A stretch of DNA of 64,000 bases from Amycolatopsis albispora (lineage in GTDB: Bacteria > Actinomycetota > Actinomycetes > Mycobacteriales > Pseudonocardiaceae), in assembly GCF_003312875.1 (NCBI RefSeq), contig NZ_CP015163.1:6572001-6636000 (forward strand). Direction: 5' to 3'. Of this stretch, positions 24,437-33,232 are shown one piece after another. Below the pieces are notes generated by a model, which saw only the letters and a list, made by a program, of their open reading frames with translations, was not told the origin of the DNA and ran no database searches. Both the position numbers and the translations under genes were made by a program. How positions within the stretch are numbered: the first letter of the stretch is position 1; every line of letters starts with the position of its first letter.

Positions 24437-25324
24437 CTACGACGCTTTTCGCAGCACCCAGGTCCGGACCAGCGAGGCGGTCACCCCGGCCAGCGCGACC
24501 ACGGCCAGCAGCATCGGCAGCTGCACGGTGTTGTCCGGCTGCCCGGAGGCGGCCAGCGAGTCGGCGTTGCCCGCGTTCTGCACCTCGGGCGCCTGCGTGG
24601 TGTTCGGGTCCGCGCCGAGAATGCCGAACTCGGGTGAGGTCGGGCCGGGGGCGGCGGAGCCGTAGCGCGCGCCGGGCGGCAGGGCGACACCGGGCGTGGC
24701 GGCCGGGATGTTGCTGTAGTCCGGCGGCGGCGCCATCGTGCTGCCGGTGCCGAGCGGCAGCGTGCCGGGCACCGAGCCCTGGTTGCCGCCGGTGCCGGGC
24801 TGCGTGCCGGTGGACCCGCCGGGCTGTGTGGCCGGCTGCTGCTCGCTGGTCGGCTCGCGGTAGTCGCTGGCGTAGGCGGTCAGCCCGCAGTTGCCAGCCA
24901 CCTTGCGCTCCACGCTGGCCAGCGTCTTCTTGCGGTCGATGCCGAGGCCCCACGAGCCGGTGTCCTCGAGCGCCTTCGCCACGGCGAGGCCGATGGCCGA
25001 GCCGGAGACCTGCGTGCTGGCGGAACCGGTGCCGACCTGGCCGACCTCGATCGTGGACACCTTCGCGATGTCGTTGGCGGCCCAGTCACCGACGGCGAGC
25101 GTGCCCGCCTCCTGCGCCCCGGCCTTGACCAGCGCCTTGACCGAGGAACCGGTGATCGCCACGGTGTCGCCGGAGACGCCGGTGACCCCGGCGGTGCAGC
25201 TGCCGGCCTGGAGCGTGGTCGCCGCGGCGGTGCCCGTGGACAGGGCGAGCCCGCCGGTGGTCAGTGCGGCGATGGCGGTGGCCGTCAGTACCGAGCGGAA
25301 GGTCCTGGTCAGTCGGTGCTGCAC
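24437..25324 (-). CDS. Secreted, C-terminally membrane-anchored protein (paralogue A)
   Basis: A 295-aa surface protein. GTG 25324 has GGAGG 9 nt upstream. Signal peptide about 1-35 (ALSTGTAAAT), a compact domain with Cys pair (GSCTAGVTGV ... GNCGLT, about 43-155), a Pro/Gly/Thr-rich linker, and a C-terminal membrane helix (about 265-288) followed by RTWVLRKAS. The stretch SPEFGILGAD ... EVQNAG and the tail match paralogue B closely. No sortase motif; the tail acts as a stop-transfer anchor. It precedes the rpsF leader by 28 nt. Function unknown. Confidence 0.75.
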   Translation of the reverse strand: MQHRLTRTFRSVLTATAIAALTTGGLALSTGTAAATTLQAGSCTAGVTGVSGDTVAITGSSVKALVKAGAQEAGTLAVGDWAANDIAKVSTIEVGQVGTGSASTQVSGSAIGLAVAKALEDTGSWGLGIDRKKTLASVERKVAGNCGLTAYASDYREPTSEQQPATQPGGSTGTQPGTGGNQGSVPGTLPLGTGSTMAPPPDYSNIPAATPGVALPPGARYGSAAPGPTSPEFGILGADPNTTQAPEVQNAGNADSLAASGQPDNTVQLPMLLAVVALAGVTASLVRTWVLRKAS

Positions 25325-25403
25325 GAGCGCTGTCCTCCGGTTCGGGGAATGGGGAGATCGGAAGGCGTTGCACACGATAACGAGCCGGGTACGCAAAAGA
25401 TAC

Positions 25404-26279
25404 TCAGGCGGTGGCCTTGCGCAGCACCCAGGTCCGCACCAGCGCCGCGGTCACCCCGGACAGGGCGAGCACCGCGATCAGCACCGGCAGCCCGGTGCCG
25501 TCGGTGAACCCGCCGTCGGGCCCGGCCAGCGCCTCGGCGCCACCGGCGTTCTGGACCGCGTCCGGCGCGGGCGGCTGCCCGTCCGCGCCGAGAATGCCGA
25601 ACTCCGGCGCGTACCCGGGGATCTGCCCGCCGTAGCGGACGCCGGGTGACGGGCTGTAGATGCCGGGCGCGGCCATCGGGATGGTGCTGTAGTCGCGCAT
25701 CGGCGCGTAGCCGGAGGCAAAGTTCGTCGGCAGGCTCGCGAACGCGGGCGCGCTGCCGCCGAGCACCTCGCTGTTCGACTGCGGGATCGGCGCGACCCCG
25801 CCGCCGCCGGGACCGGTCTGGGGCGCCCCGCCGGTGCCGCCGCCCGGTGGGGTCTGCGGGCTGCCCGGCTTGTTCTCGGGCGCCTGCTGACCGCCGCCCA
25901 GCGCGCCGACCGCGCCGCTGTGCACACCGTCGACCACGCCCTTCGTGGCGTCCGCGAGCGGCGCGCCGACACCGGGCACCGGGGCGACCACGGTGTCGAC
26001 CACGTTCACGGTGACCTTGCACAGGGTGCCGAGCAGGCCGTCGACCACCCCGGTCAGCACCTTGGTGGCCTCGCTGACCACACCGAGGTTGAGCGGAATG
26101 CCGAGCAGCGGGGTGGTGCCGAGAATGGTGTCACCGGGCTTGGCGGTGACGGAGCTGCCGCACGGCACCTTCTTGGTGGCGGCGGCCGACGCGGTGGCCG
26201 GTGTGGCGATCGCGGCGGAGCCCGCCAGTAGGAATGTCGCCGCCCCCACGGCGGCCGTTCGCTGGATACGCCTGCGCAT
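25404..26279 (-). CDS. Secreted, C-terminally membrane-anchored protein (paralogue B)
   Basis: A 291-aa protein. ATG 26279 is preferred (AGAGGG 8 nt upstream) to GTG 26285. Signal peptide about 1-33, cleaved near ASA-A; a domain with two cysteines (VPCGSSV, GTLCKVTV); a long Pro/Gly linker; then EFGILGADG ... VQNAG and membrane helix ending RTWVLRKATA. That C-terminal third is clearly homologous to paralogue A, while the exported domains differ. Probably an actinobacterial envelope protein of unknown function. Confidence 0.75.
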   Translation of the reverse strand: MRRRIQRTAAVGAATFLLAGSAAIATPATASAAATKKVPCGSSVTAKPGDTILGTTPLLGIPLNLGVVSEATKVLTGVVDGLLGTLCKVTVNVVDTVVAPVPGVGAPLADATKGVVDGVHSGAVGALGGGQQAPENKPGSPQTPPGGGTGGAPQTGPGGGGVAPIPQSNSEVLGGSAPAFASLPTNFASGYAPMRDYSTIPMAAPGIYSPSPGVRYGGQIPGYAPEFGILGADGQPPAPDAVQNAGGAEALAGPDGGFTDGTGLPVLIAVLALSGVTAALVRTWVLRKATA

Positions 26280-26411
26280 CGCCACAGCCCTCTCACCCTG
26301 CCCGTGCCCTGCTCACCCGGAACAACGACGGTAACGGGACCGGGTGACGGCGCGCGCGCCGAAGAAGCCCGGCGAACGGGTGGAATACCGGTAGCGGAGA
26401 GTTACCGGCGC

Positions 26412-27233
26412 TCAGGCGGCGCGGCGGCGCAGCCAGGTCCTGGCCAGCAGCGCGGCGACCACGACCACGGCGAGCACGGCGATCAGCAGCGGCACCCGCT
26501 GGGGCGGGGTGGCGCCGGGCAGCGCTTCCGCGGTGCCCGAGTTCTCCGCCAGCACCTGCGGCGGGAGCTGCTCGCCGAGGTTCGGCGCGGCGGGCGGCGC
26601 GACCCCGGGCGGGAGGACCGGGCCGATCATCGCGGCCGGGCCGATCAGCGCCTGGCCGAGCGGCAGGAAGCTGGAGTCGACCCCGCTGTTCGCGCTGCCG
26701 CCACCGGTGCCGGGATTGGTCTGGATCGGTGCGTCCTCGGCCGGGTCGTCGTCGTCCTCTTCCGGCGGGTTCGGCGCGGGCGGCGGCTTCGGGCCCGGGT
26801 TGTTGTCGTCCGGCGGCGGTTGTTCGGCGCCGTCGCCACCGAGCAGGCCCTGGGTGGTCGCGCCGACGGCGTTCGTGGTGGTCTGCGCGGTGTCGCAGAT
26901 GGTGCCCGCGGTGTCCACCACCAGACCGGTCTTGCTGATGCCCAGTCCGTCGAGCGCTTCCTTCACCGGCAGCGACAGCAGCGGCTTGGCCTTGCCGTTG
27001 CCACCCGGCGACTTCGAGCTGAGGCCGAGGTCGAGCAGGCCGGGCGCGTTGGCGGCGGCACCGAGGTCCACGGTGAGCGGCTTGCCGTTCTCGCCCTTGA
27101 GGGTCGCGTCGCATTCGCCGACGATCACCGGGTCGACGCCTTCCGCGGCGTTCGCCGTGCCGGGCAGCGTCAGCGCGGCGGACACCGCCACCATGAAGCC
27201 GACCGCACCGATCCGATTCACGTTCCTGCTCAT
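26412..27233 (-). CDS. Secreted, C-terminally membrane-anchored protein (paralogue C)
   Basis: A 273-aa protein with GGGAGG 6 nt before ATG 27233. Signal peptide about 1-29 (GTANAAEG), an exported domain with two cysteines (GECDATL, GTICDTAQ), a Pro/Asp-rich linker rich in DDDD, and a membrane helix ending ARTWLRRRAA. The plan and the RTW-basic tail match A and B, but the FGILGAD block is missing. First of the three in transcription order; a 27234-27329 gap separates it from divergent nfo. Confidence 0.75.
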   Translation of the reverse strand: MSRNVNRIGAVGFMVAVSAALTLPGTANAAEGVDPVIVGECDATLKGENGKPLTVDLGAAANAPGLLDLGLSSKSPGGNGKAKPLLSLPVKEALDGLGISKTGLVVDTAGTICDTAQTTTNAVGATTQGLLGGDGAEQPPPDDNNPGPKPPPAPNPPEEDDDDPAEDAPIQTNPGTGGGSANSGVDSSFLPLGQALIGPAAMIGPVLPPGVAPPAAPNLGEQLPPQVLAENSGTAEALPGATPPQRVPLLIAVLAVVVVAALLARTWLRRRAA

Positions 27234-27329
27234 GCGCCGCCTCCCTGTTCACGCACCGCGCCCAAGGTAGCCCATCTACGTGATCGGCGGTGCTTCGAGT
27301 GGAAAGTTTTCCGCCTGTAGCGTGCTCAC

Positions 27330-28106
27330 ATGCAGATCGGTGCGCATGTTCGTGACGACGACCCGTTGCCCGCGGCCAGGGAACGCGGCGCCGAGGTGGT
27401 GCAGTTCTTCCTCTCCGACCCGCAGGGCTGGAAGGCGCCGAAGCGCCACCCCAGCGCGGACGAGATCGCCGCGGACGAGATCGAGGTGTTCATCCACTCG
27501 CCCTACCTGATCAACGTGGCTTCGCTGAACAACCGCATCCGCATCCCGTCGCGCAAGGGCGTGGCGCAGCACGCGGCCGGTTCCGCCGAGGTCGGCGCGA
27601 AGGGCCTGATCGTGCACGGCGGGCACGTGCGCAAGGGCGAGGATCCGGCCGAGGGACTGGCGAACTGGCGCAAGCTGTTCGAGCGCCAAGCCGAGAGCGG
27701 CGGGTTCGCGGTGCCCATCCTGATCGAGAACACCGCGGGCGGTGACGGCGCGATGACCAAGGACCTGGAGATGATCGCCCGGCTGTGGGACCAGGTCGGC
27801 GAGTTCGGCGCGGGCTTCTGCCTGGACACCTGCCACGCCTACGCGGCGGGCTGGCAGCTCGACGGCGTGGTGGACCGGGTCAAGGCCATCACCGGCCGGA
27901 TTGATCTGGTGCACCTCAACAACTCCCGCGACGAGTTCGGCTCCACCCGCGACCGGCACGCGAACGTGGTCGGTGGCGACGGCACCATCGACCCGGAGCT
28001 GCTGGCCGAGGTGGCCCGCACCGCCGGGGCGCCGGTGGTGGTGGAGACACCGGGTGACGGCCAGGCCGCCGACATCGCCTATCTGCGGGAGGCACTGGCG
28101 AGGTGA
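27330..28106 (+). CDS. nfo: Deoxyribonuclease IV (AP endonuclease, Nfo family)
   Basis: A 258-aa three-zinc TIM-barrel enzyme that cuts DNA 5' of abasic sites in base-excision repair. Recognisable ligands: QIGAHV at the start, HSPYLIN (His57), VHGGHV (His), ENTAGG (Glu), LDTCHAYAAG (Asp and His), HLNNSRDEFGSTRDRHANVVGGDG (split here: His, Asp, His) and VVVETPGDG (Glu). All are present, so it should be active. Its TGA overlaps the next GTG by 4 nt. Sits alone among surface genes; upstream is divergent paralogue C. Confidence 0.95.
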   Translation: MQIGAHVRDDDPLPAARERGAEVVQFFLSDPQGWKAPKRHPSADEIAADEIEVFIHSPYLINVASLNNRIRIPSRKGVAQHAAGSAEVGAKGLIVHGGHVRKGEDPAEGLANWRKLFERQAESGGFAVPILIENTAGGDGAMTKDLEMIARLWDQVGEFGAGFCLDTCHAYAAGWQLDGVVDRVKAITGRIDLVHLNNSRDEFGSTRDRHANVVGGDGTIDPELLAEVARTAGAPVVVETPGDGQAADIAYLREALAR

Positions 28107-29434
28107 CCAAGCAGCTCAGCCGGGCCGCGCTCGCCGCGCTCGTGGTGTTGTGCGGGGTGACCATGGTGCTGGGCTTCGCCAACAAGGACCGCTGCACCGG
28201 GCCCGAGTTCGACGTCTGGGGCCGCAGCGGCCCCGACTACACCCAGCGCAGCTACGCCGACGTCTGCTACTCCGACATCCAGCACCTGTGGATCGGCCGC
28301 GACATCGACCGGCACGTGTTCCCGTACGTCGACGGCGCGCTGGAGAACGGGCAGCTGACCGGCGGCTCGGTCGAATACCCGGTGCTCACCGGGGTGCTGA
28401 TCTGGGCCGGCGCGTTCTTCGTCGACACCGACGCCGGGTTCCTGCTGGCTTCGGCGCTGCTGCTGGCGCCGTTCGGCCTGCTCACCGCGTGGCTGCTGGG
28501 CAGAATGGCGGGCTGGCGCGCGCTGTGGTGGGCGATCGGCCCGCCGCTGGTGCTCTACGCCTTCCACAACTGGGACCTGCCGGTGGTGCTCACCGCGGTC
28601 GCCGCGTTCTTTGTCACCCTGCTCGGGAAACGGCCGCTGCCGCAGCGGGCGGCGATCGCCGCGGTGCTGCTCGGCATCGGCTTCGCGCTCAAGCTGTATC
28701 CGGCGATCTTCGTGGTGCCGCTGGCGTTGTACGTGCTGACCAACGGCGAACGCGAGCACAGCCGCTACGACCTCCGCGGCGCGTTGCGGGTGATCGCCAT
28801 CGCGGCGGGCACCGGGGTGGCCGCGAACCTGCCGTTCATGCTGGCCGGGTTCGAGGGCTGGTGGGCCTCGTTCCAGTTCCAGGGCGACCGCAAGGTCGAC
28901 GTGTCGACCAACTCCATCTGGTTCTGGGGTTTCCGGCCACTGTCCGATCCGGACAACGACACCTTCCAGAGCGTGATGAACGTGGTGTCCCCGACGCTGA
29001 TGCTGGCGTCGTTCGCGCTCGCGTGCGTGCTCGGCTGGCAGCGCTACCGCCGGGACGGGGTGTACCCGCTGCTCCCGGTCGCGGCCGCGATGCTGTGCGG
29101 ATTCCTGTTGCTGCACAAGGTCCATTCGCCGCAGTACACGCTGTGGCTGCTGCCGATGTTCGTGCTGCTGCGGATCCGGTGGACCTGGATCGCCGCGTAC
29201 CTGGTCGCCGACCTGGCCATGGGCATCGGCATCTTCCGCTGGTTCGCGATGGTGCCGCAGAACGCGGGCGGGATCTACGACGGCTTCGCCGCGCAGGCCG
29301 TGGCCGTCGGGGTGTGGGGACGGGCCGCGTTGCTGGTCGCGTTGTTCTTCGTGTTCCTGCGGGCCGAGCCGGTGGTGCACGGCCGTGAGCGGGTCAGCGG
29401 CTTCGCGCACTCGCGGCTGGTGACCTGCGGCTGA
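28103..29434 (+). CDS. GT87-like membrane glycosyltransferase (DUF2029 type)
   Basis: A 443-aa multi-pass protein (about 10-11 membrane helices). GTG start overlaps nfo stop. Hallmarks of the polyprenyl-phosphate-mannose-dependent GT87/DUF2029 family: a periplasmic loop after TM1 with YADVCYSDIQHLW, EYPVLTGVLIW, AFHNWD, a GFALKLYPAIFVVP region and HKVHSPQYTLWLLP near the end. Such enzymes add mannose in arabinomannan or glycoprotein synthesis. It overlaps the next, convergent GT87 gene by 41 nt. Acceptor unknown. Confidence 0.85.
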   Translation: MTKQLSRAALAALVVLCGVTMVLGFANKDRCTGPEFDVWGRSGPDYTQRSYADVCYSDIQHLWIGRDIDRHVFPYVDGALENGQLTGGSVEYPVLTGVLIWAGAFFVDTDAGFLLASALLLAPFGLLTAWLLGRMAGWRALWWAIGPPLVLYAFHNWDLPVVLTAVAAFFVTLLGKRPLPQRAAIAAVLLGIGFALKLYPAIFVVPLALYVLTNGEREHSRYDLRGALRVIAIAAGTGVAANLPFMLAGFEGWWASFQFQGDRKVDVSTNSIWFWGFRPLSDPDNDTFQSVMNVVSPTLMLASFALACVLGWQRYRRDGVYPLLPVAAAMLCGFLLLHKVHSPQYTLWLLPMFVLLRIRWTWIAAYLVADLAMGIGIFRWFAMVPQNAGGIYDGFAAQAVAVGVWGRAALLVALFFVFLRAEPVVHGRERVSGFAHSRLVTCG

Positions 29435-30959
29435 ACACCCCGCCGCGGTAGATCAGCACGTCCCTGGCCCGGTCGAGCACGCCACCGGCCGGGTCGTCGT
29501 CGCCGGAGGCACGCACCAGGTCCTTTTCCGGGCGCCGGATGTCGCGGATGATCAGCGCGCACAACGCCAGCACGGCGATGTCCCGCACCACCACGGTGCC
29601 GAGGAACCAGCCCTCGGGCAGACCGCGGTTGTCCTCGCCGAGGTAGAAGAACATGCGGGGCGCCCACACCAGCGCGTCGAGCACCATCCAGCCGAGCAGC
29701 AGCCGCCAGCGCGGCAGCGCCAGCACCGCCAGCGGCACCAGCCACAGCGAGTACTGCGGGCTCCACACCTTGTTCGTCAACAGGAACGCCGCCACCACCA
29801 GGAAACCGAGCTGCGCGAACCGCGGCCGGATCGGCGCGTTGAGGCCGAGGAAGGCGATGCCCGCGCAGCAGGCGAGGAACAGCACGGCGGTCACCGTGTT
29901 CAGCCAGACCGGGGTTTCCCCGGACCGCAGCAGACCGTCGAAGCCCGGCCAGCCGGTGAAGTAGGAGATCACGTTGTACAGCGAGTCCGGGTCCATCCCG
30001 CGTTCGCCGTTGAGCCGGAAGAACTCGCGCCAGCCGACCGGGTAGGCCAGCGCGATCGGCAGGTTCACCGCCAGCCACGCCCCGGCCGCGGTCAGCGCGG
30101 CGGTGGTCCACGCGCGCACCTTCCCCGCTCTGATGCAGAGGATGAGCAACGGCCCGAGCAGGAACAACGGGTACAGCTTCACCGCGGCACCCAGCCCGAT
30201 CAGCAGCCCGGCGAGCATCGGCCGCCGCCGCGACCAGGCGAGCACCCCGCCCGCGGCGAACGCGGTGGCGAGCGTGTCGAAGTTGGTGAACGCGTGCACC
30301 AGCATCAGCGGTGACACCGCGACCAGCGCGGCGTCCCACGGTCGTCTCCGGTTGGTCATGGCCACCGCCCACACCGTGACCAGCCAGGCGATGGCCAGCC
30401 ACAACGCGGAGATGTTGAAGTAGACGGCCACCGGGATGGCGCCCGGCAGGAACCCCGCTTCCGCTCCGGCGAGCCACGCGTCGGTCAGCTTCGCGTTGAC
30501 CCACTGGAACAGCCCGGACAGCACCGGGTACTCCATGTACCGGACCTGCGCCTCGGAGGTGCCCTCGTTGTCCACCCAGCTGGTCTTGTACGGGAAGGTG
30601 CCGGGCTCGTTCAGCCGTTCCGCGCTGTAGAGCGGGACCACGTCCGAGTAGCACATCGCCACGTACGGGCGGCCCGATCGCCAGTCCAGCTCCGGGGTGC
30701 CGTCCGCGCCGGGGTACTGCTGGATGCAGGCGGCCTTGCCGAACCAGCTGAGCGTGAGACCCACCACGGCGAGCAGCAGCGCCACCCGCAGCGGTGACCA
30801 GAACCAGTGCCTGCCCAGCGCCGCGTGCTCACCGACGGGACCGCCGAACGGCTTGCTCGCGCCGGCCGCCAGCGGGCTGGTGTGGCTGGGAAGGACTCTG
30901 TGCGCCGGGTCCAGTGAGACCGGTTCGGTCACGGTGGTCTGCTCGGGCTCGGTGGGCAC
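29394..30959 (-). CDS. GT87-like membrane glycosyltransferase
   Basis: A 521-aa multi-pass protein with a cytosolic 50-residue N terminus and about 12 membrane helices. It shares the family blocks YMEYPVLSGLFQWV, HAFTNFD, GAAVKLYPLFLLGPL and TNKVWSPQYSLWLVPL with the converging paralogue. GTG 30959. It occupies the place of Rv0051 beside ponA in mycobacteria, though an unrelated ROK/oxidoreductase/amidohydrolase insertion separates it from ponA here. Likely uses a polyprenyl-phosphate sugar donor at the outer face. Confidence 0.85.
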   Translation of the reverse strand: MPTEPEQTTVTEPVSLDPAHRVLPSHTSPLAAGASKPFGGPVGEHAALGRHWFWSPLRVALLLAVVGLTLSWFGKAACIQQYPGADGTPELDWRSGRPYVAMCYSDVVPLYSAERLNEPGTFPYKTSWVDNEGTSEAQVRYMEYPVLSGLFQWVNAKLTDAWLAGAEAGFLPGAIPVAVYFNISALWLAIAWLVTVWAVAMTNRRRPWDAALVAVSPLMLVHAFTNFDTLATAFAAGGVLAWSRRRPMLAGLLIGLGAAVKLYPLFLLGPLLILCIRAGKVRAWTTAALTAAGAWLAVNLPIALAYPVGWREFFRLNGERGMDPDSLYNVISYFTGWPGFDGLLRSGETPVWLNTVTAVLFLACCAGIAFLGLNAPIRPRFAQLGFLVVAAFLLTNKVWSPQYSLWLVPLAVLALPRWRLLLGWMVLDALVWAPRMFFYLGEDNRGLPEGWFLGTVVVRDIAVLALCALIIRDIRRPEKDLVRASGDDDPAGGVLDRARDVLIYRGGVFSRRSPAASARSR

Positions 30960-31004
30960 GGGCCGGATGGTATCGGCGCCGCCGGTGACACGCCGGTGAA
31001 CCGG

Positions 31005-32075
31005 TCACCACCGCGTGCCCGCGTAGAACTTCGCCAGCACTTCGGTGGCCGCACCGGCCGCGACCAGGCGATCGTCGTGCTCGGCGAGCACCAGGTCGAT
31101 CTTCTGCCACCCCGGCAGCGGCAGGGACGCGCTCAGCTGGGCCTCGATCTGGGCGCGGTACAGCTCCGGCCGGTCACGCACCGCGAGCACGATCTGCTCG
31201 AGGTCGAGCAGCTGGACCAGGTCGACCAGGCCGACGCCGAGCAGGCGCGCGGCCTCCCCCGGATCACCCCGGCGGACGGCGGCGTTGTGCAGCACCTCGA
31301 CGCAGCCGCGCCGGCCGCACGGGCAACGCGGGCCGTCGTGCGCGATGGTGGTGTGCCCGAACTCGCCCGCGTTGGTGCGCGGGCCGCGGTAGACCCGGCC
31401 GTCGATCAGCAGCCCGGCGCCGATGCCGGTGCCGACCAGCACCACGGCCACCGCGCGCGCCGGGGTGGCGGCGTGCCAGGCGTACCCGGCGGCGGCCGCG
31501 TTGGTGTCCTTGTCCAGCAGCACCGGCAACCCGGTGGCGGCGGCGAGCAGCTCGCGCAGCGGGACCTCGTGCCAGCCGGGCAGGTTGGTCGCCTCCCGCA
31601 GCACGCCGGTGGTGTGGTCCAGCGGGCCGAGCGCGCCGACGCCGAGGCCGAGCACGGAGTCGTCCCGCAGACCGTCCACACAGGACCCGATGGCGGCGAT
31701 GGCGTCGTCCGGGGTGAACTCGTGCGGCAGCTCGCGGGTTTCCTCGGCGACGACCGCGCCGAGCAGGTCGGTGCGCACCACGCGCAGTTCGTCCCGGTCG
31801 AGCTGGGCGCCGAGCGCGTGCCGCGCGCCCGGCCGGATGCGCAGCCGGGTGCGTGGCTTGCCCACCCCGCGCGACGGCTCGCGTTCCTCGTCGAGCACTC
31901 CCGCGTCGAGCAGCGCGGGCACGATCTTGGAGACGGCCTGCTGGGTCAGCCCGCTGCGTTCGGCCAGCTCGATCCGGCTGAGCCCGCCCGCGCGCCGGAT
32001 CTCGCCGAGCAGGAGCGCCTGGTTGTGCTCACGCAGGCCACGCAGGTTCACCCCGGCCCTGATCTCGCTCTCCAC
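31005..32075 (-). CDS. ROK-family transcriptional repressor
   Basis: A 356-aa NagC/XylR-type regulator. GTG 32075 is used; the longer frame (to 32813) is a shadow of the divergent gene. N-terminal winged HTH (about 15-75) with GLSRIELAERSGLTQQAVSKI; sugar-binding ROK kinase-like fold with DKDTNAAAAGY, GTGIGAGLLIDG and the zinc site CPCGRRGCVEV, though the phosphate-binding DxGxT of kinases is not evident, so it is a sensor rather than an enzyme. Divergent from a Gfo/Idh/MocA oxidoreductase with an AT-rich operator between. Confidence 0.88.
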   Translation of the reverse strand: MESEIRAGVNLRGLREHNQALLLGEIRRAGGLSRIELAERSGLTQQAVSKIVPALLDAGVLDEEREPSRGVGKPRTRLRIRPGARHALGAQLDRDELRVVRTDLLGAVVAEETRELPHEFTPDDAIAAIGSCVDGLRDDSVLGLGVGALGPLDHTTGVLREATNLPGWHEVPLRELLAAATGLPVLLDKDTNAAAAGYAWHAATPARAVAVVLVGTGIGAGLLIDGRVYRGPRTNAGEFGHTTIAHDGPRCPCGRRGCVEVLHNAAVRRGDPGEAARLLGVGLVDLVQLLDLEQIVLAVRDRPELYRAQIEAQLSASLPLPGWQKIDLVLAEHDDRLVAAGAATEVLAKFYAGTRW

Positions 32076-32097
32076 CCGCCGATCCTCGCATGTGTTG

Positions 32098-32125
32098 CCA
32101 TTAATAAACAGTGTTGTTTTAATGG
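32098..32125. promoter_or_regulatory. AT-rich inverted repeat between ROK and oxidoreductase genes
   Basis: CCATTAA and TTAATGG (7-bp arms, 14-nt spacer) lie in a 54-bp divergent gap that is far more AT-rich than its surroundings. Position and form fit a ROK operator controlling both genes. Confidence 0.55.
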
Positions 32126-32129
32126 GCGC

Positions 32130-33188
32130 ATGGCTGACTTGCGAGCGGGAATCATCGGCTACGGCACCGGCGGGCGGGTGTTCCACGCGCCGCTGGTCGC
32201 CGCGACCCCGGGCCTGAGCGTGGCGGCGATCGTCACCGGCAATCCCGCGCGGGCGGAGCAGGCCGCCGCCGACCACCCCGGCGCCGAGATCCTCGGTGAC
32301 GCCGACGAGCTGTATTCGCGCGGGCTCGACCTGGTGGTGATCAGCACGCCGAACCGGACGCACGTGCCGCTCGCGCTGCAGGCCATCGAGCACGGGGTGC
32401 CCGTGGTGGTGGACAAGCCGTTCGCGCCGACCGCCGCCGAGGCACAGCGGGTGATCGACGCGGCCACCGCGGCCGGCGTCGGGCTGACCGTGTTCCAGAA
32501 CCGCCGCTGGGACTCCGACTTCCGGACCGTGCGCAAGGTGCTCGACTCCGGTGAGCTGGGTGAGGTCTTCCGCTTCGAATCGCGCTACGACCGCTGGGTG
32601 CCGAAGCTGCGCGACAGCTGGCGCGAGTTCGCCGACCCCGCCGAGGCGGGCGGGCTGCTCTACGACCTCGGCGCGCACATCGTCGACCAGGCGCTCCAGT
32701 TGTTCGGCCCGGTCACCGAGGTCTACGCCGAACTGGACAAGCGGCGCGAAGGCAGCGCGGTGCACGACGACGTCTTCGTCGCGCTGACGCACGCGAACGG
32801 CGTCCGCTCGCACCTGTGGACCTCCGCGCTCGCCGCCACGCTGAACCCGCGGTTCCGCGTGCTCGGCAACCGCGCCACCTTCACCAAGTACGGCCTGGAC
32901 GTGCAGGAACCGCAGATCAAGGCGGGCATGAAGCCGGGTGAGCCCGGCTGGGGCGTGGAGCCGGAAAGCGACTACGGCGTGCTCGGCACCGGGGACGACA
33001 CGCGCCGCGTGCCGACCGAGACCGGGCAGTACGAGCAGTTCTACCTGGAGGTCGCGGCCGCGCTGCGTGGCGAAGGCGCGTACCCGGTCGACCCGGCCTC
33101 CGCGGTCGAGGCGCTCGCGGTGATCGAAGCGGCCGGTGTGTCCGGCGTGGAACGGCGTGTGGTGCCCACCCCACCGCGGAAGGGGTAG
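32130..33188 (+). CDS. Gfo/Idh/MocA-family NAD(P)-dependent oxidoreductase
   Basis: A 352-aa sugar or polyol dehydrogenase. Rossmann start GIIGYGTGGRVFHAPL (residues 7-21) with the YdgJ-like G-x-F-H motif, STPNRTHVPLA, the family lysine in VDKPFAPTA, and a C-terminal domain with DLGAHIVDQALQLFG containing the likely catalytic His. ATG 32130 lacks a ribosome site, perhaps leaderless. Divergently controlled by the ROK regulator, so probably sugar-induced. Close to the YdgJ/scyllo-inositol 2-dehydrogenase subgroup by motif; substrate unproven. Confidence 0.88.
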   Translation: MADLRAGIIGYGTGGRVFHAPLVAATPGLSVAAIVTGNPARAEQAAADHPGAEILGDADELYSRGLDLVVISTPNRTHVPLALQAIEHGVPVVVDKPFAPTAAEAQRVIDAATAAGVGLTVFQNRRWDSDFRTVRKVLDSGELGEVFRFESRYDRWVPKLRDSWREFADPAEAGGLLYDLGAHIVDQALQLFGPVTEVYAELDKRREGSAVHDDVFVALTHANGVRSHLWTSALAATLNPRFRVLGNRATFTKYGLDVQEPQIKAGMKPGEPGWGVEPESDYGVLGTGDDTRRVPTETGQYEQFYLEVAAALRGEGAYPVDPASAVEALAVIEAAGVSGVERRVVPTPPRKG

Positions 33189-33232
33189 CGCACGGTAGGG
33201 ATTCCGGCGCCGGGATCACGGACAGTCGATGG

